From Niveispirillum irakense DSM 11586 (GTDB taxonomy: Bacteria > Pseudomonadota > Alphaproteobacteria > Azospirillales > Azospirillaceae): a stretch of 64,000 nt of DNA. This document shows, piece after piece, positions 61,626 to 64,000 of this stretch. Under the pieces are notes generated by a model. It had not been told where the DNA came from. It worked only from the letters and a program-made list of their open reading frames with translations, and did not search any database. The stretch's first letter is position 1. Every line of letters starts with the position of its first letter. Location of the stretch: contig NZ_AUCG01000002.1 in the NCBI RefSeq assembly GCF_000429645.1, forward strand, positions 1-64,000, in the 5' to 3' direction. Position numbers and translations under genes: made by a program.

Positions 61626-62669
61626 ATGGAACATCGCCGGCTTGGCCGCACCGACCTTTCCGTTCCCGTCATCTGCCTGGGCACCATGACCTGGGGCAAC
61701 CAGAACAGCGAGGCCGAAGGCCATGCCCAGATGGATCTGGCGCTGGATCATGGGCTGACCTTCTGGGACACGGCAGAAATGTACGCCGCCCCTCCCGCCG
61801 CCGAAACCTATGGCCGGACGGAGGAGATCATCCGCACCTGGTTCGCCCGCAACGGGCGGCGCCAGGATATCGTGCTGGCCAGCAAGGTGATCGGCAATGC
61901 CGATGGCGGCTTCCCCTATGTCCGGGGCGGCGGTGCCAGGGCTGACCGGGCCAATATCCTGGCGGCGGTGGAAGCCAGCCTGAAGCGGCTGGGCACGGAT
62001 TATATCGACCTGTACCAGCTTCACTGGCCCGACCGCACGGCTGACCGGTTCGGCCGTACCATCGCCAACCCCGTCGCCGCGGTGGACGAGGTGGCGATTG
62101 AGGAGACGCTGGGCGTGTTCGATGATCTGGTGCGCCAGGGCAAGATCCGCCATGTCGGCATTTCCAATGAAACCGCCTGGGGCACCATGCGCTATGTGCT
62201 GGCGGCGGAGAAAATGGGGCTGACGCGCATCGTCTCCATCCAGAATCCCTATAGCCTGCTGAATCGCAGCTTTGAGATGGGGCTGGCCGAGGTGGCGCTG
62301 CGGGAGGATGTGGGGCTGCTGGCCTATTCCCCGCTGGCCGCCGGTACGCTGACCGGCAAATATCTGGATGGCGCGATGCCGGCCGGTGCCCGCCGCGCCA
62401 TTGACGGGCGGAAATCCCGCTATGACACGCCGCGCGCCGATCCGGCGGTGAGGGCCTATCTGGATATTGCCCGCCGCCATGGGCTGGACCCGGCGCAGAT
62501 GGCCATCGCCTTCACCATCGCCCGGCCCTTCACCACCAGTTCCATCATCGGCGCCACCAGCCTGGAACAGCTCCGCATCGCCATCGGTGCCGCCGATCTG
62601 GTGCTGTCGGATGATGTGATGGCGGAACTGGATGCGGTCCACGCCGCCAATCCCAACCCCTGCCTGTAA
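61626..62669 (+). CDS. Aldo/keto reductase (Tas-like)
   Basis: A 347-residue NADPH-dependent oxidoreductase of the TIM-barrel aldo/keto reductase family, closest in pattern to Tas/YajO. GTMTWGNQNSEAEGHAQMD, FWDTAEMYA with the catalytic Tyr, LASKVIG with the Lys and YQLHWPDR with the His are visible. An insert with PPAAETYGRTEEII follows the Tyr loop, as in Tas. Substrate unknown. ThpR follows after 18 bases and may be co-transcribed. Confidence 0.92.
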   Translation: MEHRRLGRTDLSVPVICLGTMTWGNQNSEAEGHAQMDLALDHGLTFWDTAEMYAAPPAAETYGRTEEIIRTWFARNGRRQDIVLASKVIGNADGGFPYVRGGGARADRANILAAVEASLKRLGTDYIDLYQLHWPDRTADRFGRTIANPVAAVDEVAIEETLGVFDDLVRQGKIRHVGISNETAWGTMRYVLAAEKMGLTRIVSIQNPYSLLNRSFEMGLAEVALREDVGLLAYSPLAAGTLTGKYLDGAMPAGARRAIDGRKSRYDTPRADPAVRAYLDIARRHGLDPAQMAIAFTIARPFTTSSIIGATSLEQLRIAIGAADLVLSDDVMAELDAVHAANPNPCL

Positions 62670-62687
62670 CCAGGGAGGGTAAAGGGG

Positions 62688-63239
62688 GTGCTGCGGCTTT
62701 TCATCGGTATCGGCCTGCCGGAAGGCGTGCGTGACGGGCTCTCCCGTTGCGCATCCGGCCTGCCCGGCGCCCGCTGGGTGGCGCCGGAGAATTACCATCT
62801 GACGCTGCGTTTCATCGGGGAGGTGGATGAAGGTGTGGCAGAAGATGTGAACGAGGCTCTCGATCTCGTCGTTGCCCCGCCCTTCACCCTGACGCTGGAC
62901 GGGCTGGGCAGTTTCGGCAAGGGGCATAAGGCCCGCGCGCTCTGGGCCGGGGTGGCCCCGTCCGATCCGCTATTGCACCTGCAGGCCAAGGTGGAATCGG
63001 CCCTGGTGCGCGCGGGCCTGGCCCCGGAGGAGCGCAAATACAGCCCCCATGTCACCCTGGCCTATCTGGGCGGGGAAACGCCGGCGGAGAAGCTGGGCCG
63101 CTATATGGAGGCGAATGGGCTGCTGCGGGAAGGGCCGTTCCCGGTCGATCATTTCACGCTGTATGAAAGCGTGCTGGGCAAGACCGGCCCCACCTATCAC
63201 CCGTTGCAGGATTACCCGCTGGGCGGCTGGCAACCGTGA
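62688..63239 (+). CDS. thpR: RNA 2',3'-cyclic phosphodiesterase (2H family)
   Basis: A 183-residue 2H phosphoesterase that opens 2',3'-cyclic phosphates (earlier called 2'-5' RNA ligase). The two catalytic H-x-T-L motifs are YHLTLRFIGEVDE (about 44) and HVTLAYLGG (about 122). It starts with GTG preceded by AGGGAGGG. The physiological RNA substrate is unknown. It is the second gene after the aldo/keto reductase and converges on the Fnr-type gene. Confidence 0.92.
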   Translation: MLRLFIGIGLPEGVRDGLSRCASGLPGARWVAPENYHLTLRFIGEVDEGVAEDVNEALDLVVAPPFTLTLDGLGSFGKGHKARALWAGVAPSDPLLHLQAKVESALVRAGLAPEERKYSPHVTLAYLGGETPAEKLGRYMEANGLLREGPFPVDHFTLYESVLGKTGPTYHPLQDYPLGGWQP

Positions 63240-63257
63240 CCTTTCACGCGGCAGGGA

Positions 63258-63962
63258 TCAGGCGGCGCCGTCCGCCAGATCCTGCAGCCCGTCGCGGTCA
63301 TTGATGCGGACCTTGCCGCCTTCCAGCAGGGCAATGACATTGCTGGTCTTCAACTGGGTGAAGGTGCGGCTGACCGTTTCCGTGGTCAGGCCCAGATAAT
63401 CGGCAATGTCCGACCGGCTCATCGGCACATGGACGGGATTGTCCTTGAAGCCGCGCCGCACGGCCCGCTGCGACAGCAGCAGCAGGAAGGAGGCGATGCG
63501 CTCCTTCGCGTTCTTGCGGCCCAGCAGCAGCATCTGGTCCTGGGCGGCGGCCAGCTCGTTCGACGCCATGGCGAACAGCCGGCGCTGCATCTTGGGATAT
63601 TCTTCCAGCAGCGCTTCCAGCCGGCGGCGGGGGAAGCGGCAAAGCGTGGCGGATGTTACCGCCTCTGCCGAATAGGCATAAGTGTCGTTCACCGACAGGC
63701 CCAGGAAATCACCCGGCAGCAGGAAACCGGTAATCTGGCGCCGCCCGTCAGGCAACAGCTTGTACAGCTTCATGGTGCCAGAGGTGACGTTGAACAGCAT
63801 GTCGGCCCCATCCCCTTCAGAGAAGAGGGTGTGGCCGGTATCCACCTTCATGTTGGTCAGGATTTCTGCCAGACGGCGCAGTTCTTCCGCCTCCAGTGCC
63901 GAACAGACGGAAAGGGAACGTACCGGGCAGGCACCGCACGGGTTCATGTCCGCCTGTGCCAC
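63258..63962 (-). CDS. Crp/Fnr-family oxygen-responsive regulator (FnrN/FixK-like)
   Basis: At least 234 residues. The N-terminus has CGACPVRSLSVC (Cys-x2-Cys-x7-Cys), and a fourth Cys lies in SATLCRFP; this cluster-binding pattern marks a true Fnr-type sensor rather than Crp. A cyclic-nucleotide-like domain (about 28-150) is followed by the HTH with MSRSDIADYLGLTTETVSRTF, whose E-x2-S-R recognition helix fits TTGAT-type Fnr boxes. The start shown is a GTG; the frame stays open to the window edge, so the true start may lie outside. It would control low-oxygen genes. Confidence 0.92.
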   Translation of the reverse strand: MAQADMNPCGACPVRSLSVCSALEAEELRRLAEILTNMKVDTGHTLFSEGDGADMLFNVTSGTMKLYKLLPDGRRQITGFLLPGDFLGLSVNDTYAYSAEAVTSATLCRFPRRRLEALLEEYPKMQRRLFAMASNELAAAQDQMLLLGRKNAKERIASFLLLLSQRAVRRGFKDNPVHVPMSRSDIADYLGLTTETVSRTFTQLKTSNVIALLEGGKVRINDRDGLQDLADGAA

Positions 63963-64000
63963 CTGCGCCGCAAGGCTGGCCGGTGCGCCGGCCTTGTGAT

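Noticed and set aside
1-64000. CRISPR arrays, insertion sequences, integrases or rRNA genes
   Set aside because: No spaced direct-repeat array, transposase motif, terminal inverted repeat pair with target duplication, integrase or rRNA sequence was seen.

Overview
The window looks like chromosomal DNA of a high-GC alphaproteobacterium, most likely Rhodospirillales and plausibly the Azospirillaceae. I infer this from the very high G+C in most genes, the rpsP-rimM-trmD-rplS order, an Fnr-type regulator with the alphaproteobacterial cysteine pattern, short alphaproteobacterial-type PAS proteins, abundant chemoreceptors and two-component systems, and the phenylalanine/tyrosine catabolic genes. 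No species name can be proven from the sequence alone.

Layout. 1-4761: an OmpR-type two-component pair, divergent from a periplasmic Do/DegP protease that has a possible heat-shock promoter, then a DUF1003 membrane protein. 4752-9061: a short phage-derived module on the minus strand (conserved protein, a frameshifted gene, small protein, portal, Bbp19-like protein, scaffold-like protein), divergent from an S24/LexA-type repressor. Terminase, capsid, tail, integrase and lysis genes are all absent. 9061-18054: a lower-GC surface-polysaccharide island with four glycosyltransferases, a Wzx-type flippase and UDP-galactopyranose mutase, preceded by an AT-rich membrane protein and an 11-C tract. 18091-28628: housekeeping and transport genes, namely a class-I amidotransferase-like hydrolase, LolA, beta-carbonic anhydrase, LysE exporter, a MarR regulator divergent from an EmrAB-type pump, a K+/H+ antiporter and a large sensor kinase. 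28809-29152: two identical tRNA-Ile(GAU) genes. 29237-32917: extradiol dioxygenase-like protein, phenylalanine hydroxylase, Lrp regulator and 4-hydroxyphenylpyruvate dioxygenase, which suggest phenylalanine to tyrosine to homogentisate catabolism. 32924-42352: sirtuin, low-molecular-weight phosphatase, a membrane LytTR regulator divergent from an OpgC-like acyltransferase, a PAS protein, MutS, MarC and a pentapeptide-repeat protein. 42648-50182: soluble double-PAS chemoreceptor, Ffh, a tandem GNAT protein, the rpsP-rimM-trmD-rplS operon and a second PAS protein. 50288-53918: nadABC behind two palindromic operator-like sites. 53937-64000: KamA-like radical SAM enzyme, Ogt, Tat-exported DUF885 protein, a membrane chemoreceptor, LLM flavin enzyme, DUF599 protein, aldo/keto reductase, ThpR and an Fnr-type regulator near the right edge.

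The least expected signal is a dispersed intergenic element of about 130 bp. It has two clear copies (19632-19762 and 39935-40069) and one diverged relative (12584-12710). Each clear copy folds into five consecutive hairpins, and the stems differ between copies by compensating changes. That pattern means the structure, not just the sequence, has been conserved. Other notable points are three hairpins packed between rpsP and rimM, the palindromes before nadA, the decaying phage module and the LytTR/acyltransferase pair.
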